64,000 bases of DNA, from positions 1-64,000 of the forward strand of contig NZ_JANQBD010000024.1 of the NCBI RefSeq assembly GCF_024722015.1. The letters are read 5' to 3'. The translations under genes and the position numbers were made by a program. The notes under the pieces were generated by a model that did not search any database, had not been told where the DNA came from, and saw only the letters and a program-made list of their open reading frames with translations. Position 1 is the first letter of the stretch. The number at the start of each line of letters is the position of its first letter. This document shows positions 1 to 9,201 of this stretch, in pieces. The DNA comes from Paenibacillus radicis (ex Xue et al. 2023) (GTDB lineage: Bacteria > Bacillota > Bacilli > Paenibacillales > NBRC-103111).

Positions 1-1
1 T

Positions 2-196
2 GTCTCGGATAACTACGGGTACTTATGGAAGTACTACAAGAGGGTACTCAACCTTATGAAGAAGTGGAGAAACAGAAGAAGCCAAAAGAAAGGTTTTACC
101 GGAGAGAAGGTTGGAATGTTCCTCTTGTGTCATCCTTTACCATTGCCAAAAATTTATGTGAACCTGTTCGCCAGTCGACCTGTAACGATGAAATGA
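2..196 (+). CDS. Group II intron reverse transcriptase/maturase, C-terminal fragment
   Basis: The reading frame is open from the window edge and ends at TGA 194-196; it has no start codon here because the gene begins outside the window. The tail reads NRRSQKKGFT and then PLPLPKIYVNLF, which is the typical end of group II intron-encoded proteins (maturase/thumb end; no HNH endonuclease follows). The protein would splice and mobilise the intron that carries it. It stops two bases before intron domain V, the expected arrangement. An ATG-initiated frame at 25-213 is out of phase with it and is not the gene. Whether the upstream part is intact cannot be seen. Confidence 0.8.
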   Translation, partial: VSDNYGYLWKYYKRVLNLMKKWRNRRSQKKGFTGEKVGMFLLCHPLPLPKIYVNLFASRPVTMK

Positions 197-197
197 A

Positions 198-282
198 GAG
201 CCGTATGCGTTAATTGCGCACTTACGGATCTGTGAGGGGGAAGGGGCACAATCCGTGAGAAGGAAAGGCCCCGCCTACTCGA
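198..282 (+). ncRNA. Group II intron domains V and VI, 3' end
   Basis: Domain V is at 198-230: lower stem GAGCCGTA / TACGGATC, upper stem TGCG / CGCA, and the two-base bulge CT. The catalytic AGC triad lies at 199-201. It is 33 nt rather than the usual 34, and G200 faces A228 where a G-U pair is normal. Domain VI follows with a GGGGC/GCCCC stem (about 243-272) and the 3' end CCTACTCGAC, giving an inferred 3' splice junction near 282/283. The non-standard domain V loop and mismatch may mean a weakened or decaying intron. Confidence 0.75.
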
Positions 283-311
283 CTATCGTCTTAAATTGGC
301 GGTCAATGAAC

Positions 312-402
312 ACAAAACCGAGTGATTACGGAAGAAGTTGTTCCGTTATCTCTCGGTTTTGTATGCTTTACATGCCATAGCGGAGCAATTACTTCCGCTA
401 TG
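312..402. other. Two palindromic hairpins downstream of the intron
   Basis: First hairpin: a perfect 11-bp stem pairs 312-322 with 352-362 and encloses a nested 6-bp stem (328-333 with 341-346). Second: a perfect 9-bp stem pairs 376-384 with 394-402. Neither has a long T-run. They lie in the gene-free stretch 283-685, which otherwise shows no coding frame. They may be transcription terminators or the end of a neighbouring gene's transcript, or part of the intron's insertion target region; the sequence alone does not decide. Confidence 0.45.
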
Positions 403-676
403 CTTCAACTAAAGGGAAGATTAGTCGTCTGTAAATGAAAAGCACTTGATAGGTTTACTTAAATAATCGTGCTAGGGGGTTACAGGTTTTATTCATATCG
501 TCGCAAGGCCGTTCAATTTTTAAAGAACACGACTTCAACAGCGGCCGTAATCCCACATCCCTCCCCACACACAAACGTATGATTTTACACAAAATATCCC
601 CACAAAGTGGGGTCTTGCTTCGAAATTGATTCAGATACTTTGCGGGGAGCCCCTAACATATAAATTCTTATTTACA

Positions 677-712
677 CAAAAAAGGACCGTCAGAATTGAA
701 TCCTGACGGTTA
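677..712 (-). terminator. Rho-independent terminator of the amidase/GerM pair
   Basis: ACCGTCAG (686-693) pairs with CTGACGGT (703-710); read on the minus strand the stem is followed by a T-run (TTTTTT). It lies 20 bp beyond the stop codon of the GerM-like gene. Confidence 0.85.
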
Positions 713-731
713 CTCTAAAACAAAATGTTGA

Positions 732-1307
732 TTACTTTCCTCGCTTCATCGGATGAAGCAGCTCCATATGGCCCATTAGCGATTCGGCAGGTTTGCCGTC
801 TACTAGAATATCGATGGAGTCCACTTCAGAGAATTGAAATAATGTTTTCTGAAGAGCCTCCAACAGCATGGCCTCACCTGGAGCTCCAAGACGACCCTCC
901 CCTGAAACCGTCAGGTCCACTGTAAGCTGTTTATCTTTCAGTACAGCGGATTTAAAGCCTAACGCGTCAGCCAAAGGAATCAAATTGCTGCCTGGAGGAG
1001 CTTTTTTCAAAGTCCATAGCGCAGCCGTGTACTTATCCTTATCTTCCTTGTAGTTGATGGATACTTCTTTTTCCACCAGCTTTGCTGCTTGTTCATCACC
1101 ATAGTAGGCTTTAATAGTGAGACGAATCATGTCCTTCTCAGCAGTTGTCGGGTCAACGTTGGAAGGCGGAGTCGTCTGGCTGCCGGTTGCCGGAGGCTCG
1201 GAGGCTGGTGACTTTGTTCCATTGCTTGTCGGCTTTTGTCCGCATCCTGACAAGACAAGCGCGACTGCTCCAATAAGTAATAAACCGCGAATTGTATGCT
1301 TTTGCAT
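732..1307 (-). CDS. GerM-domain lipoprotein
   Basis: 191-residue exported lipoprotein. The N-terminus has a basic start, a hydrophobic stretch and the lipobox LSGC, then a Ser/Thr/Pro-rich linker (about residues 25-60) and one GerMN domain of about 110 residues (motifs LTIKAYYGD, PLADALGF, VDSIDILVDG). The GerM family is linked to sporulation and germination through the spore wall. A GTG lies four codons upstream (1319), but AAAGGTGG is best placed for the ATG at 1305-1307. It follows the cell-wall amidase by 23 bp and probably shares its transcript, which suggests a joint role in peptidoglycan turnover. Confidence 0.88.
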   Translation of the reverse strand: MQKHTIRGLLLIGAVALVLSGCGQKPTSNGTKSPASEPPATGSQTTPPSNVDPTTAEKDMIRLTIKAYYGDEQAAKLVEKEVSINYKEDKDKYTAALWTLKKAPPGSNLIPLADALGFKSAVLKDKQLTVDLTVSGEGRLGAPGEAMLLEALQKTLFQFSEVDSIDILVDGKPAESLMGHMELLHPMKRGK

Positions 1308-1330
1308 CGATTCCACCACCTTTTTTCCGC

Positions 1331-2707
1331 TTACTGAATCTTGAGCTGTTCTTTAATTCCTGCTACGATCGCGAGCGCGACCCTATCCTGAAAGGCTTCG
1401 TCGAACATGAGGGCGGTATCACGCTCATTCGACAGATAACCTACCTCCAGCAGCACAGCAGGCATATTAGTTGCTTTAACCACCCGGAAGGGTTGTTGAC
1501 GCACTCCTCGGTCAGGAAGACCAGTCGCCGCTGTTAAATGCTTATGCATGATTTGAGCAAATAAATCGCTATCGGATTTGTAATAGTACGTCTCTGTGCC
1601 TGTTGAGGCTGAAGTGTAACTATTGCCGTGAATGGAAACAAACAGATCGGCGTTACGGCTGTTTGCGAACTCGGCGCGATCATCCAAAGGGACGAAGGTA
1701 TCGTCATTTCGTGTTAGAAAAGGTTCAATCAGTGCCTCTTTTTGCAGCAGCTTGTACACCTTGAGTCCCATAGAAAGATTAAATTCCTTTTCCGTGCTTC
1801 CGTTGACAGCTTTGGCTCCAGGATCCTGGTCACCATGGCCCGGATCGATGACAACTTTATATTTGGCTCCTTTTTGTAAAACACCGGCAAGCGCGGCTGT
1901 GTTGAGTCCGGCTTCCCACTTAAGGTCCATGGGCTCCTTCATATCAAGCACGATGCGAACGGCACCGGGATTCACATTGTACAATGAGTAGCGGACATTG
2001 GCAACGTAAACATTACTGGAAACCGATTCTCCGCTTTTATTTGCCTGATCTTTATAAAGTGACGGATCCAATACAGCGTTGGGAATATCGACAACGATCC
2101 GTCTAGGGTTTTGCAAAGTAAATTGGGTGGGTTTCAGTTCACCGGAGTCTGCTTTAATTAATAATTGGGAAGTAGTCATCTCAATGGTTTTAATGACGGG
2201 CAAAGGTTTATTGGTGGGAGCTGTGTCGGGATTAACCGGGGATGGCTTGTCCCCTGGGGAAACGCGCTTCTCCTGTAAATAAACCGCTCGCTGCACATCA
2301 TTCCAATTTACTTCGACGCCCATGTTTTCAGCAATAAAACGGACTGGCAGCAAAGTGTTTCCCTCGATCAGGAGAGGAGCTGAATCCAGTTTGTTGGTAA
2401 CTCCGTTCACGGTTGCTGAGAGCTGATCAATTACCATTTCGATTTTCATAGAGTCTTTCATAATTATAACTTTATGAGCCGCTTGATTCCACTCCACCTT
2501 GGAGCCTAGCTCTTCAGCGATAATTCGTATGGGAACCATGGTCACATCCTTAATAATTCGCGGAGCGACCTCTGGCTTTAATTGTTTTCCGTTAAAAAAT
2601 AAAGGCACCCCGTCTGCGGAGTTTTGAGGAGCGGCAAACGCCATGACGGGCAGCATAAGGGCTGTCAGCAGCAGAAATAATAGTGTAAATACAAACCGTA
2701 ACTTCAT
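1331..2707 (-). CDS. Secreted N-acetylmuramoyl-L-alanine amidase (Amidase_3)
   Basis: 458-residue exported enzyme that cuts the amide bond between N-acetylmuramic acid and the stem peptide. Order of domains: signal peptide ending near MAFAA; two copper-amine-oxidase-N-type stalk repeats (about 33-150, motifs VPIRIIAEELG and LPVRFIAENMG); a Pro-rich linker; an AMIN domain (about 170-270), which usually targets the wall; and Amidase_3 (about 285-455). Expected zinc ligands are visible: His in DPGHGDQDPGA, Glu in STEKEFN, His in SIHGNS; the catalytic Glu is in LLEVGYLSN. RBS AGAGGTGA precedes the ATG. First gene of the pair with the GerM lipoprotein; a TATAAT-like box (2745-2750) lies upstream. 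Confidence 0.93.
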   Translation of the reverse strand: MKLRFVFTLLFLLLTALMLPVMAFAAPQNSADGVPLFFNGKQLKPEVAPRIIKDVTMVPIRIIAEELGSKVEWNQAAHKVIIMKDSMKIEMVIDQLSATVNGVTNKLDSAPLLIEGNTLLPVRFIAENMGVEVNWNDVQRAVYLQEKRVSPGDKPSPVNPDTAPTNKPLPVIKTIEMTTSQLLIKADSGELKPTQFTLQNPRRIVVDIPNAVLDPSLYKDQANKSGESVSSNVYVANVRYSLYNVNPGAVRIVLDMKEPMDLKWEAGLNTAALAGVLQKGAKYKVVIDPGHGDQDPGAKAVNGSTEKEFNLSMGLKVYKLLQKEALIEPFLTRNDDTFVPLDDRAEFANSRNADLFVSIHGNSYTSASTGTETYYYKSDSDLFAQIMHKHLTAATGLPDRGVRQQPFRVVKATNMPAVLLEVGYLSNERDTALMFDEAFQDRVALAIVAGIKEQLKIQ

Positions 2708-3050
2708 TGTTCACCTCTGAAAAATTAATCGTAGATGCTGTAATATTATAAAAAGGGACGGGAAAATATTTCGGCAGGCTCAACGGCATACTCACTTCAT
2801 GACCCTATTTAGATGGCATCACCTCCTTCAAGTTTTGCTTTGGCAAAAACCTCCTCGAACCGATTCACAAGAGTTTTGCGCGGGCAGAACTAGCGCTTAC
2901 TTTTTTACAGCATGCAAGATTAGACTCCTTTTAATGCAAAATGTTGCATTTTTCCAGCAGTCTATCCAGAAATTGAGTCGAAAGAAGCAGAATGATGAAC
3001 CAGAATTGCAGCAATAATCAACCTGAGGTAACAAAATGTAAAGAAAGGAT
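2708..3050 (-). other. Intergenic region with amidase leader and an orphan ribosome binding site
   Basis: 343 bp without a convincing gene. On the minus strand there is a -10-like TATAAT (2745-2750) ahead of the amidase. Further upstream a perfect AAGGAGGTGATG (2817-2828) precedes only a four-codon frame (Met-Pro-Ser-Lys-stop). It could be a leader peptide site or the remnant of a lost gene. Confidence 0.35.
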
Positions 3051-3545
3051 TCAAAATTCAATGGTAGAAAAAGGAATCCATAAGCTGACTCCAAGCAGCA
3101 TCCATTGAAAACACGTCTCACCCGTTGATCCGGTATCTATAGCCAGAAATTTTGGGAGCAAACGAATTTTAAATTTCAATGGCCAGAACAGCTGTACTCC
3201 CTTCTCATTGAGCAGATCGATAAGAGGGTGTGATGCATAGGCAGTGATGAATACCCAGTGATACAAAGCGGGCAGCGGAGAGGAGATCAGCCATAAAATC
3301 ATAATGAAGATTAAGGAATGTGTTACGGTTCTGTGACGTACTTTTAGAATCCGAAGGAGCGCTGACAAAGGGAATAATATTTTGGCCATGGTTGAACCCT
3401 GTTTGTCCACATCGGCTAATGGCCCAGCCAAACAACCCAGTAGTACAGCTCCGAATGCTTCCCAGGATAAAAAAGCCACATTTTGATGAAGAAGTACGCA
3501 TTCTGCAGCCACAAGGCCTGCAACGCTATGTGTTTTTTGTAAAAT
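3051..3545 (-). CDS. YdjM/DUF457-type membrane-bound metal-dependent hydrolase, probable AUU start
   Basis: About 164 residues with 3-4 membrane segments. The family motifs are visible: an N-terminal KTHSVAGL, PLADVD in place of PDxD, HRTVTHSL, and HPLIDLLNEKGVQLFWP. YdjM-like proteins are membrane proteins with a putative metal site and no settled substrate. The first standard start, GTG at 3512, would remove the conserved N-terminal KTHxxxGL segment. The frame is open upstream to TAA at 3558-3560, and the only good RBS (AAGGAG, 3554-3559) is 8 nt before an ATT at 3543-3545. I therefore place the start at ATT. Monocistronic as far as seen. Confidence 0.75.
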   Translation of the reverse strand: MLQKTHSVAGLVAAECVLLHQNVAFLSWEAFGAVLLGCLAGPLADVDKQGSTMAKILFPLSALLRILKVRHRTVTHSLIFIMILWLISSPLPALYHWVFITAYASHPLIDLLNEKGVQLFWPLKFKIRLLPKFLAIDTGSTGETCFQWMLLGVSLWIPFSTIEF

Positions 3546-3840
3546 AATAATCTCTCCTTAAAGTTTTGCAATATCATAAGCAGTTACCAAAGTATGGCAT
3601 GCATATGGATATCAGTAAAGTTTTCGTAAGGAACTTACGAATACAGTAGGTACTTGCTAAATAGCTGTACAGGCATAACCGGTCCATGCATGAATCGTTT
3701 GATTCAGAAAATGGGGCTCTTCGCAGCGCTTAAGTTTGTATTCCATAATATGGTATACTGTGTTTTATATCCTGATCGGTTATTTTTACGGGCTGTATAG
3801 AGGCTGCGTAGTTACAGTTAAGCAAAGGAGATTTCTTATC
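3546..3840 (+). promoter_or_regulatory. Leader region of the Lhr helicase gene with an extended -10 box
   Basis: TGGTATACT (3751-3759) is an extended -10 motif; no good -35 is seen 17 bp upstream. The rest of this 295-bp stretch holds the RBS of the minus-strand YdjM gene at its left end and no gene. Confidence 0.4.
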
Positions 3841-6800
3841 ATGAACGATACGACGGGTGCCTTTCATCCGCTGATTGCTAAATGGTTTGGTGATCGTTTC
3901 GGCCATCCGACAGATGTTCAAGTACGGTCATGGAAGGCGATACAGAGTGGAGTGCATACATTAATTGCGGCTCCTACCGGCTCAGGCAAAACATTGGCCT
4001 CTCTGCTGCCGTGTTTAAGCCGGATTTTGCAGGATAAAGAAGCCGAAGATGAGAAAGCTCCTACCCGTGGGGTTAAGCTCTTGTATATAACTCCATTGAA
4101 GGCGCTTAATAATGATATTCACCACCATGTGATCGAATATGCGGCTGAGCTTAAGCGATTGGCAGAGGAACAGGGCAGAGGATGGAGCGGGCTTACCATC
4201 GGTGTCAGGACCGGAGACACTTCGCAGAGCACTAGAGCGTCCATGCTGCGTAATCCGCCGGATGTGCTGGTAACGACCCCGGAGTCGCTCTATTTGCTGC
4301 TAACCTCGCCCAAAGGAAGAATGATGCTGAAGACGGTTCTTTTCTGTGTGGTGGATGAAATTCATGATTTGGCGGCGGATAGCAGAGGATTGCATTTATC
4401 GGTAACGCTCGAAAGGCTGACCGATTGGATTGGTGCCACACCGCAGCGCATCGGAGTTTCGGCTACACAGAAGCCGATTGAGCGGATAGCCAGGTTTCTG
4501 GGAGGCTGGGAAGCTGATGCAGAGCGGACTGTTGAGGTCATAGAAAGCCGGATGGAGAAGAAATTCAGCATTCGGGTGACCTTGCCTGAGCAAGCGCTGA
4601 TCACAAAGGACAAGCAGGAAGCAATTTGGAAACCGCTGACCGAGCATATTATGAAGCTGATAGAGGACAGCAGATCAGCGTTAATCTTTGTGAACAACCG
4701 CAGGCTGTGCGAGAGACTGACATTAAGGCTGAACGAACACGTCGGTTATGAGATGGCACGCTCGCATCACGGGAGTATTTCCCGGGAGCAGCGGCTTGAG
4801 GTGGAAGGAGCGCTCAAAGCAGGGGAGCTTCGCTGTCTTGTCGCCACCTCCTCGCTGGAGCTAGGGATCGACGTGGGGCATATCGATCTGGTGTTGCAGA
4901 TCGATTCTCCCAAGAGCGCCGCAGCGGGTATTCAGCGGATTGGCCGGGCGGGCCACTCCGTGGGCGATGAAAGCCGCGGCGTAATAGTGGCACGCACCCG
5001 CGGGCAGCTGCCGGAATGCGCAGTGCTTGCGCGCAGTATTGAGGCGCGGGAAATCGAGGAGATTCAAGTGCCGCGTTATGCGCTGGATGTACTGTGCCAG
5101 CAGATCGTTGCGATGGTCGCTGCTGATGACCTCACCGTGCCGCAGCTGCAGCAAGCTCTAAATCGAAGTTACGGCTATCATGGATTTCCTCTGGAGCGTC
5201 TGGAAGCTGTGCTTCAGGTGCTCTCGGGATACTATCCTTTTGTCCGCCCGTTAATAGACTGGGATCGGTCAACCGGTCTCATGACTAGGCGAAGCTCCAC
5301 GGCGATGACTGCGATTATGGGTGCAGGAACCATTCCTCGAGGGAGCGCTTATCCTGTCCACCATGCCGATAGCCGCATTCATTTGGGGGAATTGGATGAA
5401 GAATACATCCATGAGAGTCGGGTCGGGGATGTATTTCAGTTGGGCACAAGCTCATGGAGAATACAATCCATTAAAAGCGACCGCGTTTATGTGGTGGAGG
5501 AGTCTGGGAATACGTTCAGCGAAATCCCGTTTTGGCGGGGAGAAGGGCAAGGGAGATCGGCTGCTTTCTCCGCTGAGATCGGAAGCTTCCTGGAGCATGT
5601 AGAGGAGCGGCTTGAAAAGGAACAGAAGTCGCGGACTATACAATGGTTAATGGATTCGCATTTCATGGAGGCACATGCTGCTGACGAGCTGCTGATGCTG
5701 ATCCATTCACAGAAAGCTGTCTCTGAGCTGCCGACGCATCGTCGAATTGTTATTGAGCAATTTCAAGATGACTTCAAGCAGGATCATCTCATTATTCACA
5801 GCTGGTTCGGAAGAGCATTTAACCGGACGTGGCAGCTCGCGATCAAGCTTCATGCCGAACGTTCCTTGCCTTACCGTATTTACGCTAATGCCAAGGATAA
5901 TGGAATAGAATTTATTATTGCAGACGGAGGGAGTGGTGAAGCTTCTAGGCTGCTGCCGCTAATCCGAGAGGTGACCTCGGACCGGTTGGAAGACCTGCTT
6001 CGTCAAGCGGTTCCCTCCTCTCCGCAATTCGGCATAGCCTTTCGCCGTCTGGCCGAAACCTCATTGCTGCTGTCGCGCAGCTTCAGCCGTGTGCCGGCTT
6101 GGCAAAAAAGGCTGCGCAGCGAGGCGCTTCTTAGAGAATCGCTGCCTTATGCGGAGCAGTTCCCTTTTATAGGTGAAGCTATTAGGCTGTGCTTGTATGA
6201 AGAGCTGGATGTGGAGGGTGTGCGAGCTGTATTGAAGCAGATCGAAACCGGAGCGCTGGAGGTAAGTGTCAAGCAGGCTGCCTTTCCATCTCCGTTTGCT
6301 GTCCTGTTTCTTGCTGATTATATCAACGCTCAAATATATGAATCGGATGCGGTCGGGCGGGATGTACAGACGCGTTTAATGGGAATCGACCGATCTTTGG
6401 CGGGGAAATGGTTTGGCGATCAGTCTACTCAGGCTGGAGAGGAGGTCGCAGATGTTGTTTCTCAGGGAGATGAACGGTTGGAGGCTGAAGCTCAGGCTGC
6501 AGAGCCGGCAATCCACAATGCTGAACAATTATTCAGTCTGTTGAAACGGCGTGGAGAACATACTGAAGCCGAGCTGTCTACAAAGGTTGCCGACAACAAA
6601 TGGGATGAATTATTAAATGTATTGAAGTGTGAAAAACGGTTCTGCCCCATCTATCTAGGAGACAGCTCATCGTCTTATTGGATTTGTGCTGATGAAGCAG
6701 ATACATATGCGCTTCTGGGAGAAGCACCGCTGGCCGACCGGTTCATCCTTACTCGATATGTGGATCGGCAGACTAGCTTTACCGGAGAACAATTAAAGCA

Positions 6801-8259
6801 AAGGTACGGGTTGAATTCACACAGAATTGAGGAGCTTCTGCAGCAGTGGGAAGCGGAAGGTCGGATTGAAGCTGCTCCACCAACTAACACGGTGGCAGCC
6901 TCTCTATCCCATGAAAAGGGCGTTCGCGTCTGGATTAATAGCAGGGCGGCCGCCCGTCAAGCTCGTTCCCAGGCGCTTGCCCTGAGGCAGGCTTCGGAGC
7001 CAGTCGATCCTGTCAGTTATTGCTCACGGATGATGGCGCTACAGCATGTTCTGCCTCACATGCGACTTAGTGGTGAACAGGGACTCAGGGAAGTTATTGC
7101 GAAGCTGCAGGGTATTTTCCTCCCGTTGTCTCAATGGGAAATTTCCATTTTTCCACTTCGTTTGACGGATTACCGCAAGGAAATGTTAGACCGGCTGTGT
7201 GCAGGCGGGGAAGTGTTATGGATGGGTCGAAAAGAAGCGGACGAGAAAGAAGGGCGCATCGCTTTTTTCCTGACAGAGAGCAAGGAGCTCTACGCACCGA
7301 TTCTGGAGCTGGGGGAGCAAAAGCACAATGGGGAAGAGGTTGAGCCGCTGGTTGAGCTGTTAACACGTAAAGGAGCCAGCTTCCTTTCGTCTCTAAGCCG
7401 TGAAACGGGAAGTATTCCATCGGACCTGACGGCAGACTTACTTGCCCTGGCCTGGCGAGGATTAGTATCCAATGATCAATTCGCGCCTCTTCGGTTGAAC
7501 GGGGGCACGAAATCTGCTAAGCCCTCCAAGGGCAAAGGCTTCCAATCCGGTCTTGGCCGATGGTATGCTCTTCATTCACTGAAGGAACCTTATAATCCCC
7601 AAGAGGCTTTGTCAGCATGGATCAAGCATTTGCTAGGCGGGTATGGTCTGTTGACCAAGGAGCTTGCGGCACTGCATCTTCCGTGGTCATGGGATGAGGT
7701 TTATGCTGCCTTGAAGCAGCTGGAAAACTGGGGAATGCTGACTAGGGGGCTCTGGGTCAAGGACGTGAAGACGATGCAGTTCTCGGCCAGGGATCAGGTG
7801 GAAAATCTTCGTACCCGTGAATGGGACACAGAATTGCACACGATTGTACTGCCTTCCACAGATCCTGCCAATCCTTTTGGACTCATTGTTAAATGGCCTG
7901 ACGCAGAGGGAATTTCGTTTGCGAGGAAAAAAGGAAATGATATGGTCATCCAGGGAGGACGCTGGCAGCTATGGCTTGAAAACGGCGGTAAGCGTATTTT
8001 TACTATGTATGATCGGCTGGAAGGTGTTGAAAGGAAAGACATAGCACCTAATCAATCGACTCCCGGTAAGGATGAGCTATATGAGCTGCTGCGATCAGTA
8101 GCTGCCGCGTACTTGAAGGTTCCAAATACGCGAAAGCTCGTAATCGATAAGTGGAATGATATACCTATTCTGCAATCCGACGCTGCTGAGCTGCTGCGAA
8201 GGCTGGGGGCAGAAGCAGACCGCAATTCTCTGGTGATCTGGCCAAGCTCTTTAAGGTGA
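3841..8259 (+). CDS. Lhr-type superfamily 2 ATP-dependent helicase
   Basis: 1472 residues, the usual size of bacterial Lhr (large helicase-related) proteins, which unwind DNA and RNA:DNA hybrids and are linked to repair. Visible motifs: Q-motif TDVQ; Walker A APTGSGKT (44-51); Ia TPLKALNND; DEIH (about 171-174); SAT in GVSATQKP; SSLELGIDVG; and QRIGRAGHS. After the RecA-like pair come the DEAD-associated domain and a long C-terminal region expected to hold winged-helix and beta-barrel modules. The open frame extends 35 codons upstream of the chosen ATG, but AAAGGAG sits 10 nt before ATG 3841. No partner gene is adjacent; it converges on the aldo/keto reductase with a 9-bp gap. Confidence 0.93.
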   Translation: MNDTTGAFHPLIAKWFGDRFGHPTDVQVRSWKAIQSGVHTLIAAPTGSGKTLASLLPCLSRILQDKEAEDEKAPTRGVKLLYITPLKALNNDIHHHVIEYAAELKRLAEEQGRGWSGLTIGVRTGDTSQSTRASMLRNPPDVLVTTPESLYLLLTSPKGRMMLKTVLFCVVDEIHDLAADSRGLHLSVTLERLTDWIGATPQRIGVSATQKPIERIARFLGGWEADAERTVEVIESRMEKKFSIRVTLPEQALITKDKQEAIWKPLTEHIMKLIEDSRSALIFVNNRRLCERLTLRLNEHVGYEMARSHHGSISREQRLEVEGALKAGELRCLVATSSLELGIDVGHIDLVLQIDSPKSAAAGIQRIGRAGHSVGDESRGVIVARTRGQLPECAVLARSIEAREIEEIQVPRYALDVLCQQIVAMVAADDLTVPQLQQALNRSYGYHGFPLERLEAVLQVLSGYYPFVRPLIDWDRSTGLMTRRSSTAMTAIMGAGTIPRGSAYPVHHADSRIHLGELDEEYIHESRVGDVFQLGTSSWRIQSIKSDRVYVVEESGNTFSEIPFWRGEGQGRSAAFSAEIGSFLEHVEERLEKEQKSRTIQWLMDSHFMEAHAADELLMLIHSQKAVSELPTHRRIVIEQFQDDFKQDHLIIHSWFGRAFNRTWQLAIKLHAERSLPYRIYANAKDNGIEFIIADGGSGEASRLLPLIREVTSDRLEDLLRQAVPSSPQFGIAFRRLAETSLLLSRSFSRVPAWQKRLRSEALLRESLPYAEQFPFIGEAIRLCLYEELDVEGVRAVLKQIETGALEVSVKQAAFPSPFAVLFLADYINAQIYESDAVGRDVQTRLMGIDRSLAGKWFGDQSTQAGEEVADVVSQGDERLEAEAQAAEPAIHNAEQLFSLLKRRGEHTEAELSTKVADNKWDELLNVLKCEKRFCPIYLGDSSSSYWICADEADTYALLGEAPLADRFILTRYVDRQTSFTGEQLKQRYGLNSHRIEELLQQWEAEGRIEAAPPTNTVAASLSHEKGVRVWINSRAAARQARSQALALRQASEPVDPVSYCSRMMALQHVLPHMRLSGEQGLREVIAKLQGIFLPLSQWEISIFPLRLTDYRKEMLDRLCAGGEVLWMGRKEADEKEGRIAFFLTESKELYAPILELGEQKHNGEEVEPLVELLTRKGASFLSSLSRETGSIPSDLTADLLALAWRGLVSNDQFAPLRLNGGTKSAKPSKGKGFQSGLGRWYALHSLKEPYNPQEALSAWIKHLLGGYGLLTKELAALHLPWSWDEVYAALKQLENWGMLTRGLWVKDVKTMQFSARDQVENLRTREWDTELHTIVLPSTDPANPFGLIVKWPDAEGISFARKKGNDMVIQGGRWQLWLENGGKRIFTMYDRLEGVERKDIAPNQSTPGKDELYELLRSVAAAYLKVPNTRKLVIDKWNDIPILQSDAAELLRRLGAEADRNSLVIWPSSLR

Positions 8260-8268
8260 AGAGTTAAA

Positions 8269-9201
8269 TTATTTTTCTCCGAACTCCAGCCAGCGCACTT
8301 CCTCCGGGGTTAATGTTAAGCCGGCTGCGGCCAGATTAGAATCAAGCTCCTCGGGTGCATAGGCAGCGACTAGTGCGCAGGTAGGGAATGGCTGGTTAAG
8401 CACATAAGCCAGTGCAAGCTGCACGGAAGGCACTCCCTTCTCCTTTGAGAGCTGCCGGGTTCGCTCAAGGCGCTGCCAATTGCCTTCACTATAATAAGTG
8501 CGAACCATCTCCTCATCCTCTCGATGCTCAGGTGAGAATCGGTCGGCCATAAATCCGGCGCCCAAGGAAGACCACGATAACAAAGGCATGCCTGTCGCTT
8601 GATGCCACTGGCAGGTCTTTTCGTCGGCCGGGACGCAGCCGGCCCAACGGGGCTCAATCATTTTAGCCAAGCTCAAGTTAGTGCTGCTGAATGTAAAGCC
8701 CGTTAAACCATTTTGCTGTGCGTAATCATTAGCCTCCTGGATACGTTGGTGCGACCAGTTGGAAGCACCAAGCGCAAGGATTTTACCGGCCAGCAGATGC
8801 TCGTTGAGAATGTCGATGATGGGGCCGACCGGCACATTCGGATCATCACGATGCAGTGCATACAGATCAATATAATCGGTTTGGAGCCGCTCCAGACTAA
8901 TGTTCAAATCATGGGTAATGGATTGCGGGTTAACGCGATGGCCGGTCTCGTCGTGGTGGGCGCCTTTGGTCAGGATGACAACCTGCTCTCTGTTATTTCT
9001 TTCATGTATCCATCTGCCGATTGTTTTCTCGCTCTCACCATCACCGTATTGAAAGGCTGTATCGATGGTAGTGCCGCCCATTGCTGTAAACTTATCAAGT
9101 AAGCTGTTGGCAAGACCGAATTGCGATTGATTGAAATGATCACTGCCCATGATGAGCTGACCGCATGGTTTATAAAGCCCTTTTATTGAAATCGTCTTCA
9201 T
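8269..9201 (-). CDS. Aldo/keto reductase
   Basis: 310 residues, a single TIM-barrel NAD(P)H-dependent oxidoreductase domain. The catalytic tetrad can be read as Asp47 (TIDTA), Tyr52 (FQYGDG), Lys79 (LTKGA) and His117 (ALHRDD). C-terminal features VQLALAYVLNQP and VAAYAPEELDSNL fit NADPH binding in this family. Such enzymes reduce aldehydes or sugar ketones; the substrate cannot be told. An AAAGGA site lies upstream of the ATG. Transcribed divergently from the acetyltransferase at 9534. Confidence 0.88.
   Translation of the reverse strand: MKTISIKGLYKPCGQLIMGSDHFNQSQFGLANSLLDKFTAMGGTTIDTAFQYGDGESEKTIGRWIHERNNREQVVILTKGAHHDETGHRVNPQSITHDLNISLERLQTDYIDLYALHRDDPNVPVGPIIDILNEHLLAGKILALGASNWSHQRIQEANDYAQQNGLTGFTFSSTNLSLAKMIEPRWAGCVPADEKTCQWHQATGMPLLSWSSLGAGFMADRFSPEHREDEEMVRTYYSEGNWQRLERTRQLSKEKGVPSVQLALAYVLNQPFPTCALVAAYAPEELDSNLAAAGLTLTPEEVRWLEFGEK

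Noticed and set aside
25..213. 62-residue ATG frame at the window start
   Set aside because: It is out of phase with the frame that matches the maturase C-terminus and it runs into intron domain V.
312..402. Riboswitch downstream of the intron
   Set aside because: Only two simple hairpins are seen, without conserved aptamer elements that I recognise, and no gene follows on the plus strand.
3736..3840. N-terminal extension of the Lhr helicase by 35 codons
   Set aside because: The extension lies between the -10-like box and a good RBS, and the helicase motifs begin normally after ATG 3841.
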